A stretch of DNA of 64,000 bases from Owenia fusiformis (lineage: Eukaryota; Annelida; Polychaeta; Sabellida; Oweniidae): NCBI GenBank assembly GCA_903813345.2, contig CAIIXF020000002.1, forward strand, positions 7,523,555 to 7,587,554, read 5' to 3'. Of this stretch, positions 26,801 through 33,700 are shown piece after piece (within the stretch, counting starts at the first letter, position 1; every line of letters begins with the position of its first letter). A model generated the notes under the pieces. It ran no database searches. It had not been told where the DNA came from and saw only the letters and a program-made list of their open reading frames with translations. The position numbers and the translations under genes are program-made.

Positions 26801-29756
26801 GAAACACAAGACAAGGTATTTAAAACAATGGTATATATTTGACAATAGGGTTAAATTGCTTTGTTATGCTAATACATAGCCTTTATAACAAGCCCAGACC
26901 AGGGCAGTCCAGCCTCCCTGAAACACCAGACAACGTATTTAAGATGAGACAATCACTCCACTATACCTAACCCCTAGAAATACATAAGATATTCTGTTTG
27001 TCTAATTGTATTGTTTAGTATATTTTTACCTTATTAAGGTACCTTATTAACATATAACAGTCATCCGATAAACCATTCATAAGGAACAGACACATAAAAA
27101 CAAATTACATAATCATTACTGTAAGCCAAATGGGTTGCTTAGGAACACCAAATGCAAGGTATAGTAGAGTGAATGGTTACTGTTAGACAGCTACACAGCC
27201 AATCTGCAATGGTACCGTATGGTACTGTTTTTGAAATGGTACTTATGGTACCGTGAAATATGGTAGTCATTACGATACTGTAGCTAAAACAGTACCATGG
27301 TACAGTGAACACTATAAGGCACTATACTCCAATGGTACCGTACAGTACTATACTCTTAATGTACTGTACACACAGTACCGTGATTTTAGAGTGGGGATTG
27401 GGGGTGTAGGTTATATATAACTTTTATTGACATCTTGTATCATAACATGATTACATTAGTCATAACTATGAAAAAACTAAGTATCTAAACTACAAATACT
27501 AACTAAGGCAAAAGTACAAAAATATATACGAGATATACAAAAACCCAAAATAAAGGTAGTATACATCATGATGAAAGGACAAGGTTACATTTAAAGTGTG
27601 GTGCACATACCCTGCATTCTGACTACAAATTCTTAAATGAATGATAAATGAATTTTCCAATGTGTCTTTGTAATGTTAAGTTTTTACTTGAAATGAGATT
27701 GACAAATAAATTGCTTCATCACAAAGAGCTTTGTGAGGATTGTGTGCCCATATAACAAAAATTATTTGTTAAAGCAAAGTTTTTCTGTCAAAATGCTACA
27801 TAATGAAGCAATTTAAACTGCTGTAACTCTAACCAATAAAGACAAGGCAAGCATTTCTATCTTATGATAAAACAGTGAACAAATATTGACAGCTGGGGAA
27901 AAGATAATTTATTCTGTCATACCTTCATAGGTATAGCCACAAATCTTTACAGAAACATACTTTTCAGACACAAAAAGCCTTGTTATAAAAAAGGCATTTA
28001 AATCAATGGTATTTATCTGACAGCAGGGTTTGATTGCTTAATGCTATGCTTTTTAATGAAGTACTTTTAAGCTATGTGCCTGTGTAACATCTAGAATTCC
28101 TTTGTTATTAGACAAAGCTCCTTTGTCAAAATGCTCTGTAACAAAACAATAAAACCTACTGTGTAAGTGTTGCTTTAAAGCAATGAAGACAAGACGCGTG
28201 AAACCAGACTTTCAGTGTTAAAGATTGCGTCTCTCATAAAAACAGTGTTCAAATACTGACAGCCATGGAAAAATTAGTTTTATTTATTCTGTCATACTAT
28301 CATTGGCCTCACCAGGTATGAGGCAGGCAAGGCTATTGCCTCATCAGATTTTTACAGAAACACACTTTTCAGACATTTTTCAACAAGTGAAAAATATTTG
28401 GAGATAGTAATAAACCTCATTTAGCCTGACTTTGCCTCAACTATCTTCTTTTGCCTCACTTAATTTCACTTTGTGTTTTATTAACAGGCCCGTAGCCTGG
28501 GGGGGGGGGGTTTGGGGGGTTCCCCCCCTGGCCTAAATTTCTTTCAAAATCATGCAGTTTTTCACCATTCTGACTATTTTTTGAGTGATTTTTGTTCAAA
28601 TTTGCCAAAGTGAACCCCCCTAGAATTTTTGGGAAAAGTGAACCCCCCCTTGGAAAATTCTGGCTACGGGCCTGATTAATCAGATCCTGACTCATCCCTG
28701 ACTGAACTTACAATATCTCTGTGCTCCAGCGCAGCATTGGCTTCGATGAGCTCTATGATAGTAGTTAGATGACCCTCTTTGGTCGCCATCAATAGAGCAC
28801 TCCAGTTGTCCTGAAATATATATAACACATAGTGATAAAGATGGCACTTTTTATCAAACAATTCAAAATGGTCATCAATTAATTTACCAAACATACCAAA
28901 GATATTGACACAAGCTAATTACATGATCTTCACTGTAAAACATTATTTGTTAAAAATTGCTTGGATTTTAAAGCCCTTCGGTGATGTGCAAGAAATATTT
29001 GAACACATTCTGGTTTCTAAACGATGAAAAAGATTCACATGTAAGATGTCACAAACTTCTCATTTGTTATAGACATCAAATGCCAACCACTGACTACTGA
29101 ACATAGTCCAGAAAAAAGTTGGAGACTATTACAATATTAGGGTTAAATAAAAAATTAAATAAAAACATATGCCAATAACTTACATTATCCACAGCATTAA
29201 CATTAGCTCCATATTTTAAGAGTTCTCTAACAATCTCCAAATGTCCCATTTGAGATGCATGCATCAAGAAGGTTGTTCCATTCTGAAAAATATTATTTCA
29301 ACAAAAATTATATGAAAAGCAATATTACAACTTGAAATGTCATATTTTAGCTGCCGACTGATTTAAGTTTTCATGGTTCCTTTTTAGCCTTATTAGCCCG
29401 GTAAGGCTGCTGACAAATCTTGAATTCACCTAAATTGTCCAACAATATGTCACATATCTCTTGAAATTCTCTATGTTACAATGTAGCTTCTTTCCTTACA
29501 TGTATCTATCAAATTTTAAACAGTAAAAATAGTCCAACTGAAAAATGATTCTTACTTCATCTCTCTCATCCAGGTTCACAGTTCCGCTTTCCAAGACTTG
29601 GCCAACTGTTGCATGATCGCCACTCTGTATGGCTCTCAACAAGCTTTGTCCACCTAGAGTCTGTAGCCCTTTTTTCCATGACTTAATACTGGAGATGGAA
29701 GACTGCACTGGATCTACTTTAAAATCATGAGGAGGCTCACGATCGGTTGTTGCCAT
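4301..29756 (-). CDS. KIDINS220: KIDINS220/ARMS: ankyrin-repeat KAP-NTPase membrane scaffold (25 coding exons)
   Basis: Orthologue of kinase D-interacting substrate of 220 kDa, a plasma-membrane scaffold for neurotrophin-type receptor signalling in vertebrates. Coding exons: 29756-29556, 29282-29184, 28810-28712, 25853-25656, 18566-18468, 18233-18135, 17737-17639, 17205-17107, 16725-16528, 16133-15950, 15661-15497, 15018-14839, 14367-14211, 13828-13683, 13182-13060, 12477-12282, 11551-11421, 10787-10610, 9797-9611, 9320-9107, 8716-8554, 8191-8013, 6938-6779, 6384-6207, 5881-4301. All have GT-AG junctions in matching phase and add to 5,313 nt, or 1,770 residues, almost exactly the human length. 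Order: 12 ankyrin repeats, KAP NTPase with Walker A (K about 505) and Walker B (about 829-837), four membrane segments, proline/tyrosine-rich linker, SAM-like domain (about 1262-1325), serine-rich tail. I chose the ATG at 29756 (ACCATGG context) over one four codons upstream. An acceptor at 29781-29783 implies an upstream non-coding exon. The C-terminus lacks the PDZ-binding end of the vertebrate protein. Confidence 0.95.
6116..6148. mobile_element. Fragment of the CAGGCCCGTAGCC MITE family
   Basis: CAGGCCCGTAGCCAGG followed by TTTGCCAGGGGGGATTC, one terminal piece only, in the intron between KIDINS220 exons 24 and 25. Fuller copies are at 28485-28674 and 24423-24630. Confidence 0.7.
6207..8191 (-). 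CDS. KIDINS220: KIDINS220 exons 22-24: end of NTPase region and proline/tyrosine-rich linker
   Basis: Exon 22 (8191-8013) encodes [20 protein letters not shown] and continues to [12 protein letters not shown], matching the end of the conserved core. Exon 23 (6938-6779) is polar. Exon 24 (6384-6207) is rich in P, Y, A and Q ([14 protein letters not shown]), a low-complexity linker like that before the SAM-like domain in vertebrates. A 1-kb intron (6939-8012) contains the tRNA-like element at 7510-7606. Confidence 0.88.
7286..7385 (+). repeat. Dispersed ~95-bp repeat, copy 2 of 5
   Basis: CACCTGCCATTTTTTACAG, then GCTGAACGCC, ACACCATTCATAAA and GTTGAAGACTACAACAATAT. Same family as 2185-2290; lies in a KIDINS220 intron. 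Confidence 0.65.
7510..7606 (-). repeat. tRNA-like sequence (Pol III promoter module), probably tRNA-derived SINE or pseudogene
   Basis: Read on the minus strand it has an A box (TGGTGTAGTGGTTAGAGC), a B box (GGGTTCAAATCCC) and, between them, a GAAT-TTT-ATTC hairpin where a class II tRNA would have its long variable arm. The anticodon loop is only six bases and the acceptor ends do not pair, so a functional tRNA is unlikely. A tRNA-derived SINE head or a decayed tRNA gene is the better reading. It lies in the intron between KIDINS220 exons 22 and 23. Confidence 0.6.
8554..15661 (-). CDS. KIDINS220: KIDINS220 exons 11-21: KAP P-loop NTPase domain and four membrane segments
   Basis: Exon 11 carries the Walker A loop [12 protein letters not shown]. 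Exon 12 encodes two adjacent hydrophobic segments (about residues 530-575). Exons 15 and 16 each encode one more (about 685-710 and 745-770). Exon 18 carries the Walker B strand [10 protein letters not shown] followed by [10 protein letters not shown]. Exon 19 has [17 protein letters not shown]. Exons 20 and 21 contain [13 protein letters not shown] and [10 protein letters not shown], hallmarks of the KIDINS220 NTPase. KAP NTPases insert membrane helices between the Walker motifs, as seen here. The NTPase looks intact; no key residue is missing by eye. Confidence 0.93.
8735..8860. repeat. ATTGTATTG-type simple repeat
   Basis: Imperfect TGTATTGTATT / ATTGCATTG words directly upstream (on the minus strand) of KIDINS220 exon 21. 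Confidence 0.7.
10805..11039. repeat. 33-bp perfect minisatellite, 7 copies
   Basis: The unit holds ACCAATTTTGGTCTGAATTG followed by TGAAAATGTGAAT, repeated seven times with almost no change. It sits in the intron between KIDINS220 exons 18 and 17, starting 18 bp from the exon 18 acceptor. Because 33 is a multiple of three, several frames stay open on both strands; these are not genes. Near-identity of copies says the array is young. Confidence 0.95.
11088..11455 (-). repeat. ~210-bp tandem duplication including the 3' end of KIDINS220 exon 17
   Basis: The segment around 11300-11455 (intron start plus the last ~35 nt of exon 17, 11421 onward) has a diverged second copy at about 11088-11275. 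Shared words include AAATCACACAAATTGAGCAT and AAGGCATCCATGTG, with TTTCACCATTTTTGCCA. In the copy the exon's CAG/GTATGT donor has changed to a weaker TTAAGTACC, so it is probably not spliced. Confidence 0.8.
15050..15126 (+). repeat. Dispersed ~95-bp repeat, copy 3 of 5
   Basis: GCCACCTACCATTTGTTACA, GATGCCAACCACAGAATACC, CAACCGCTGAA. A partial copy, in the KIDINS220 intron beside exon 12. Confidence 0.6.
15950..29756 (-). CDS. KIDINS220: KIDINS220 exons 1-10: ankyrin-repeat domain
   Basis: Exons 2-9 are 99 or 198 nt, all phase 0, so each exon encodes exactly one or two 33-residue ankyrin repeats (for example the [14 protein letters not shown] repeat in exon 4 and [14 protein letters not shown] in exon 5). 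Exon 1 holds the first, weaker repeat. Exon 10 holds the last, followed by the family-typical [17 protein letters not shown] and [10 protein letters not shown]. The regular exon length means repeats could be gained or lost by exon duplication without a frameshift. Introns 3 and 4 are long; intron 4 (18567-25655) contains the nested GST gene. Confidence 0.93.
16965..17037 (+). repeat. Dispersed ~95-bp repeat, copy 4 of 5
   Basis: CACACACCAAATACTGAACG, CCAACTGCCG, then AAAAAGTTGAAGACTATAGA and GCAATATGTCACCACTT. In the intron between KIDINS220 exons 8 and 9. Confidence 0.6.
17186..17410 (-). repeat. Tandem copies of the KIDINS220 exon 8 splice acceptor
   Basis: The start of exon 8 with its acceptor (minus strand CTTCAG then TATGGAGACAGT) appears at 17191-17212. 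It recurs in the upstream intron at about 17266-17287 and 17338-17359. Each is followed on the plus strand by GGTGTC(C/T)(A/C)AGAAC and TGAGAAT. Spacing is 71-76 bp. The third copy has TATGGAG changed to TAGGGAG, which puts a stop in frame. Confidence 0.85.
19265..20440. repeat. Cluster of 'TACAGTAAAAC ... GTTCCACT/GAACACCTCT' dispersed repeats
   Basis: Several diverged copies of a non-coding family lie near 19270-19320, 19665-19930 and 20325-20435. Signature words are ACAGTAAAAC(C/T), GTGTTCA, GAACACC and (A/T)CTAAGATCA. Further copies occur near 22485-22740, 24280-24400 and 40545-40725. They lie in KIDINS220 intron 4 and in GST introns. I see no coding sequence in them. Confidence 0.65.
20597..21355 (-). 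mobile_element. 5'-truncated Penelope-like retroelement with GIY-YIG endonuclease
   Basis: It is flanked by a 15-bp direct repeat AATCGTAAAATTGTT (20582-20596 and 21356-21370), a target site duplication. It holds the C-terminal endonuclease of a Penelope-like element and its 3' region, but no reverse transcriptase. A 44-bp sequence at 20626-20669 recurs as a perfect inverted copy at 21312-21355, the outer edge of the element. On the minus strand at about 20677-20712 there is TTGAAAAA, a GACTAA/TTAGTC stem and GAAA, resembling a decayed hammerhead core, as is common in this class. Confidence 0.85.
20932..21303 (-). pseudogene. Penelope-like GIY-YIG endonuclease domain, amino-truncated
   Basis: The frame reads [41 protein letters not shown], then [10 protein letters not shown] and [11 protein letters not shown], ending at a stop at 20932. 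The VIY and YVG strands, the arginine of TRIREH and the CxxC insert are those of Penelope-like endonucleases. There is no upstream reverse transcriptase and no ATG of its own, so this is a remnant, though the domain itself has no internal stop. Confidence 0.85.
21607..24827 (+). CDS. Theta-type glutathione S-transferase, nested antisense in KIDINS220 intron 4
   Basis: Cytosolic GST: conjugates glutathione to electrophiles. Exons 21607-21724, 22381-22471, 23370-23520, 24054-24230 and 24669-24827 join in matching phase to 696 nt (231 residues), near the usual theta length of about 240. N-terminal thioredoxin fold: [20 protein letters not shown], with Ser12 of LSQP at the catalytic-serine position of theta enzymes, then [11 protein letters not shown] (cis-proline) and [13 protein letters not shown] (glutathione-binding ES). 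C-terminal helical domain: [13 protein letters not shown] contains the conserved N-capping box. The exon 4 acceptor at 24053 was chosen because the AG seven bases later gives an immediate stop. Transcription is opposite to its host gene. Class assignment rests on the serine motif and C-terminal pattern. Confidence 0.9.
22485..22740. repeat. 'ACAGTAAAACCTGTCTAAG' dispersed repeat
   Basis: Begins TTACAGTAAAACCTGTCTAA directly after the donor of GST exon 2, then several GTGTT(C/T)CACT and GAGGTGTTCC words up to a terminal TTTTACAGGTATTACACTGT. Same family as the cluster at 19265-20440 and the copy near 40545-40725. Confidence 0.65.
22770..23340. repeat. ~28-bp minisatellite, about 20 copies
   Basis: The unit is close to AGATGTACATGTGTAACCCC followed by CTAGCCCC; units vary between 26 and 31 bp. 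It fills GST intron 2 up to 30 bp before the exon 3 acceptor. An open frame on the minus strand across part of it is an artefact of the repeat. Confidence 0.9.
23435..23685 (+). repeat. Tandem duplication of the 3' half of GST exon 3
   Basis: The last ~80 nt of exon 3 with its donor and ~40 nt of intron (about 23440-23560) are repeated at about 23561-23682. The copy stays open in the exon frame through [20 protein letters not shown] and again ends in AGT/GTAAGT. It lacks an obvious strong acceptor. Differences from the real exon are mostly single, conservative residues. Confidence 0.85.
23873..24010. mobile_element. Decayed MITE of the CAGGCCCGTAGCC family
   Basis: Left end CAGGCCTTTGCCAGG and right end CTGGCAACAAGCCTG are inverted, around C-rich tracts and ATGCAGTTTTGCTGCCCCC. 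Same plan as 24423-24630 and 28485-28674. In GST intron 3. Confidence 0.65.
24423..24630. mobile_element. MITE, CAGGCCCGTAGCC family
   Basis: Left CAGGCCCTTAGCCAGGGGGG, right (inverted) CCTGATTACGGGCCT, with ATCATGCAGTTTTTCACCAT inside as in the 28485-28674 copy. It lies in GST intron 4, and the apparent start of a longer open frame into GST exon 5 comes from it. Confidence 0.8.
25068..25073 (+). terminator. Likely polyadenylation signal of the GST gene
   Basis: AATAAA 241 bases after the stop codon, followed by an AT-rich stretch. Confidence 0.5.
25271..25641. mobile_element. ~370-bp MITE (TTAAAGGTGCAAC / GCCCCTTTAA ends), copy A
   Basis: Closely matches the element at 48106-48479 over its whole length (for example GACCAGTGTCAAAATA, TTATTTCAGCTGATATTCCT, TAAAAATCTATAAGTGGGAC). 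Ends TTAAAGGTGCAAC and GATGCCCCTTTAA are inverted relatives. Its right end lies only 10-15 bp from the donor of KIDINS220 exon 4. Confidence 0.85.
25800..26940 (-). repeat. KIDINS220: Tandem array of the KIDINS220 exon 4 acceptor and first ~15 codons
   Basis: Besides the genuine exon 4 start at 25853, nine upstream copies carry the same acceptor (TTGTCTTGTGTTTCAG) and the start of the exon. The CCCTG mark of each lies at 25971, 26090, 26207, 26323, 26440, 26559, 26678, 26797 and 26916 (period 116-119). Each reads [17 protein letters not shown] and then TAA, diverging from the real exon after GYV. Differences between copies in the coding part are nearly all synonymous (TAT/TAC, GCC/GCT, GGA/GGC/GGT). 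Confidence 0.95.
27208..27385. repeat. GGTAC-rich palindromic patch
   Basis: GGTACCGTA, GTACTG, CAGTACC and TACGGTACC words recur in both orientations over ~180 bp in KIDINS220 intron 3. The core GGTACC is itself a palindrome, so the patch can fold on itself. Confidence 0.7.
27400..28484. other. KIDINS220 intron 3 sequence, nothing coding seen
   Basis: A loose direct repeat relates 27700-27930 to 27975-28290 (shared words ACAAAGCTCCTTTG / CACAAAGAGCTTTG, AAAATGCTACATAATGAAGC / AAAATGCTCTGTAA, ACAGTG(A/T)(A/T)CAAATA(T/C)TGACAGC). No gene or RNA gene recognised. Confidence 0.5.
28485..28674. mobile_element. MITE, CAGGCCCGTAGCC family, with 5-bp target duplication
   Basis: CAGGCCCGTAGCC at the left and GGCTACGGGCCTG at the right are perfect 13-bp inverted ends. 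ATTAA flanks both sides as a target duplication. The interior has G/C homopolymers and ATCATGCAGTTTTTCACCAT. It ends about 40 bp from the donor of KIDINS220 exon 3. Confidence 0.9.
29050..29142 (+). repeat. Dispersed ~95-bp repeat, copy 5 of 5
   Basis: TCATTTGTTATAGACATC, ATGCCAACCACTGACTACTG, AACATAGTCCAGAAAAAAG, TTGGAGACTATTACAATAT. In KIDINS220 intron 2. Confidence 0.6.
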
Positions 29757-29783
29757 GGTAAAGCCCATTCACAACAAGTCCTA

Positions 29784-30484
29784 AAAATTATGAACATCAA
29801 TTCTTTAAAGAGGGAATCAGATATAGCGAGCAGGCTAAACAAAAAATCGTTTCAATTTTAGAGTATTTCTGGCTCATATCATTCCTTGTCATGTCTATTT
29901 TCTAGATATTGTATTTGATTTTGTAAGGAATAAGTTGTTAGGTCAATTATACATGTTGCTTGTAATTTTGTCACCCTATAGATCAGATTCTGCCTTTAAG
30001 CTATTATTTTGTTTAAGGAATAAAGACCGAGATTTTATGATTTATGGGACAATATATGACAATTTTATTCTGTTCATTGTTCAAAGACCAAAATTGTGTA
30101 TAGCAATACCCAGTATAAAATGTCTCTAAAAGTTTTTAAAAAAGAAGTATTTTTCAAAAATTCAATAAAATATATTTTATGATGTGAGAATTTCTCATAA
30201 ACTTTATCCAGAGAAAATAAATTAAAACGTCTCAAAAAGAAGCCTTTTTCATGAAGAATTCATATTTTAATTTTCACTGTGGAAAACTGCTAAGATTACC
30301 CCTAATACCACTCTATTTTCAAACATTTTTGGGTGCACCATCCCCCCCTCCCCCATAGCGAACGCTTATTTGCATTGTCTCTTGTTAGTTACATGTATGA
30401 ACAATTTTCAGTACAATGTGCGTTGGAATTATAGCATTCGATATAGTGCTTTTTGGTACAATGCGATTTGGTACAGTATAATAC
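29784..30484. other. KIDINS220 5' intron, no coding sequence
   Basis: On the minus strand ATAATTTTTAG at 29781-29791 is a usable splice acceptor 25 nt upstream of the chosen ATG, so this stretch is best read as intron between a non-coding first exon and coding exon 1. No coding frame seen. A GGTACA/AGTATAATACTG patch lies at 30452-30488 beside the LTR insertion site. Confidence 0.55.
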
Positions 30485-30625
30485 TGTAATGATATGAACT
30501 TTGGAAGTTTACATTTCCGTTTGCCATCCTCCATCACTAATGTGTAGTTTGCCATTTGACCTCAATAAATCCTAGTTTTAGTGTCTACCTTCTAGAAACC
30601 ATGTTGTTTATCAAACTATCTTACA
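30485..30625 (+). repeat. 5' LTR
   Basis: 141 bp, starts TGTAATGATATGAAC and ends CTATCTTACA; matches the 3' LTR base for base. It includes CTCAATAAATCC, a possible polyadenylation signal. Confidence 0.96.
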
Positions 30626-30643
30626 TGGTGTCATAAAGTGGGA
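30626..30643 (+). promoter_or_regulatory. Retrotransposon primer-binding site
   Basis: TGGTGTCATAAAGTGGGA directly abuts the 5' LTR. TGG pairs with tRNA CCA, and the rest resembles the complement of a leucine tRNA 3' end; the tRNA assignment is my inference. Confidence 0.75.
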
Positions 30644-30712
30644 TAAAACAGCTAAATCATCTAAATCTCGAACATTAGATCAAGCATTTGGACAGAGTAG
30701 TGTCAATTCATC

Positions 30713-33700
30713 ATGTCTGAGCTATTCTCTAAACCAAAACCTCTGAGACTTTCTGGAAATCTGGCAGAAAACTACAGACAATTTAAGCAATCTTTTGACT
30801 TTTATTTGACTGCAACAGAGAAGAATGAAAAATCTTCAGAAGTCAAGCTTGCTATATATATGAACTGTTTGGGGGAGGAATGTATCCCGATATATAATTC
30901 ATTCTCATTCACTGATGCAGAGGACAAAACAAAATTCAAGGATGTTGAGAAAAAATTCAGTGCCTACTGTGAACCCAGAAAAAACATTACTATGATGAGA
31001 CATTATTTTCTCAAGCGTCACCAAAAAGAAGGTGAGACGGTGGACCAATACATTACTGACTTACGCCTCAAAGCCAAAGATTGTGAGTTTGGCGATCTGG
31101 AAGAATCTCTTATCAGGGATCAAATAATATCTGGTATCCTTGATGAACAATTACAATCTCGGCTGTTGGATAAATCACAGCAAGTAGAGGATTTTAAACT
31201 TGATCTATGTGTTAAAATGTGCCAGTCTGCCGAATTCTCAAAGTTACACAGGACTGAATTCCGAAAAGCTGCAGCAGTTGATGCAACCTATCAAAAGTCA
31301 AGGTCAGGCATGAATAGCTCCAAATTAGCATCAACCAGTAGTAGCGAGTGCCCTAATTGTGGACAGACCCACCCAGATGACAAATCAAAGTGTCCCGCAT
31401 TCGGGAAACAGTGCCATTATTGCAAGCGATCGAACCACTTTATTCAAAAATGCCGAAAACGAGAATACAATCGTCAGAAAGTACATACTGTAGAACAGGA
31501 AGAAGATGTTGAAGCATTCTTCATTAACAGTATCTCGTCAACTTCGTGTTCCAGTCAAGGGATGTTTCTGCATACCAGTATACATGACTGCAACGTCTCC
31601 TTCAAATTAGATACTGGTGCGCAGTGCAATACACTACCATATACGACCTACAAAAATATTTCAAGCCCTCCACCCATATCCCAAGTTGACAGAAAACTGA
31701 TTTCGTACTCCGGCCATCAAATACCCTGTCGCGGTGAAACTACCCTCCCCATATCACACAATAATCATGAATACCAGGTGAACTTCATGATTGTGGACCA
31801 ATATAGTGAGCCAATCCTCAGCCTGGGCAGTTGTTTAGAGCTGGGGCTGATCAGTGCATTATATTCAATAACATCGCAAGATCCCAAAATAATTCTCGAC
31901 CAGCACAATGACCTATTTTCGGGATTAGGTCACATTGGGGAATGCCATATCACCCTGGATCCCAATATATCGCCTGTAATCCACCCATCTCGAAGTGTCC
32001 CTTATTCCCAAATAGAGCTTGTCAGAAGTGAGCTCTCGCGAATGGAGTCAAGTGGCATTATCACCCCTATATCTGAGCCTACTGATTGGGTGTCCTCTAT
32101 GTTAATTGTGGAAAAACCAGGGAAAATCCGCCTAGTTCTTGACCCTAGGGACCTGAATAAAGCCATAAAAAGGGAACAATTTCCATATCCAACAATTGAA
32201 CAAGTCTCTGCCAAAATAGAGGGAGCCACAGTATTCTCAACCCTAGACGCCGGTCAAGCATTCTATCAAGTCTCGTTAGATGAAGAAAGTTCGAAATTGA
32301 CAACATTCAATACGCCATTTGGCCGTTATAGATTCCTACGAATGCCATTTGGTATATCTTGTGCGCCTGAAGTTTTCCAAGCCAAAATGTCCCAAATGTT
32401 TGACGACATACCGGGCTGTGCTGTAATCATGGACGATATTTTGATTTATGGAAGGGATATGAATGAACACAATGATCGACTGACGGCTGTCTTAGAAAGA
32501 GCCAAAGCTATGAACTTAACTCTAAATCGTGAGAAGTGCAAAATCGCCCAATCAAGCGTGACATACATCGGTCATGTTCTCAGTGCCGAAGGATTACGTC
32601 CGGATCCACGCAAAATAGAGGCCATCCTGAAAATGCCTACTCCAATATCTAAGCAGGATCTTCGTCGGTTTATGGGATCAGTGACTTATCTCAGTAAATT
32701 CATACCAAATTTGTCAACATTGAATGCTCCACTACGCGACCTGTTAAAAGAAGACATCCCCTGGCAATGGGATGAAGTGCATGAACAATGTTTTCAAAGA
32801 CTCAAAACAAAACTCACTGAAGCACCTGTACTCCGATTTTACGATGTTAATCTGCCTGTGACAATCTCGTGTGATGCATCATCAGAGGGCCTAGGCGCTA
32901 CCTTGTGGCAGGAAGAACACCCCATTCATTATGCGTCACGGTCGCTTACTTCTGCAGAAAAGTCCTATGCACAAATCGAAAAAGAAATGCTAGCAATCGA
33001 ATTCTCTGCGACAAGATTTCACCAGTACATATATGGAAAAAACGTTACTGTGGAATCCGACCATAAACCACTCGAGAGTCTGTTCCGCAAACCTCTTGCC
33101 ACCGCCCCATTGCGGATCCAGAAAATGATGTTAAAACTGCAAAAATACGACCTCAATGTGAAATATGTACCAGGAAATAAACTATTTCTTGCTGATACAC
33201 TCAGTCGCGCATTTATCCATGACCCTGACCCTACACAGGAAATATATGAAATATCTTCCATTGATAATCTCCCGATTTCCCAAGAACGCCTGAGTGAAAT
33301 GAGACAGGCCACAGCAAATGACGTGATTTTGCAAAAGTTGTTGCATACAACACAAAAGGGTTGGCCAAATAACAGAAAATGTTGTGACAATGACCTAAAG
33401 CAATATTGGAACTTTAGAGAAGAGATAACAGTGGATAATGGCATCATTCTCAAAGGATCTAGAATAGTCGTCCCTACCACATTACGACCAAAGATGCTAG
33501 AAGCCCTCCATGAATCTCACCTTGGAATAGAGAAAACAAGACGACGTGCACGTGATATCTTGTTTTGGCCTGGCATGAATGAGCATATAGCAGACACTGT
33601 TGAGAGGTGCGCCATTTGTCAGCGCCATGCTAAAGCCCAAGCAAAGGAGCCTATGATATGCTCCGAAGTACCACAAAGCCCCTATGAAATAGTAGGATCT

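Noticed and set aside
25800-26940. CRISPR-like regular spacing of repeats
   Set aside because: The whole unit is repeated without variable spacers and the host is an animal.
28456-28695. Minus-strand frame with [10 protein letters not shown] and poly-P
   Set aside because: Translation of the CAGGCCCGTAGCC MITE, a common artefact.
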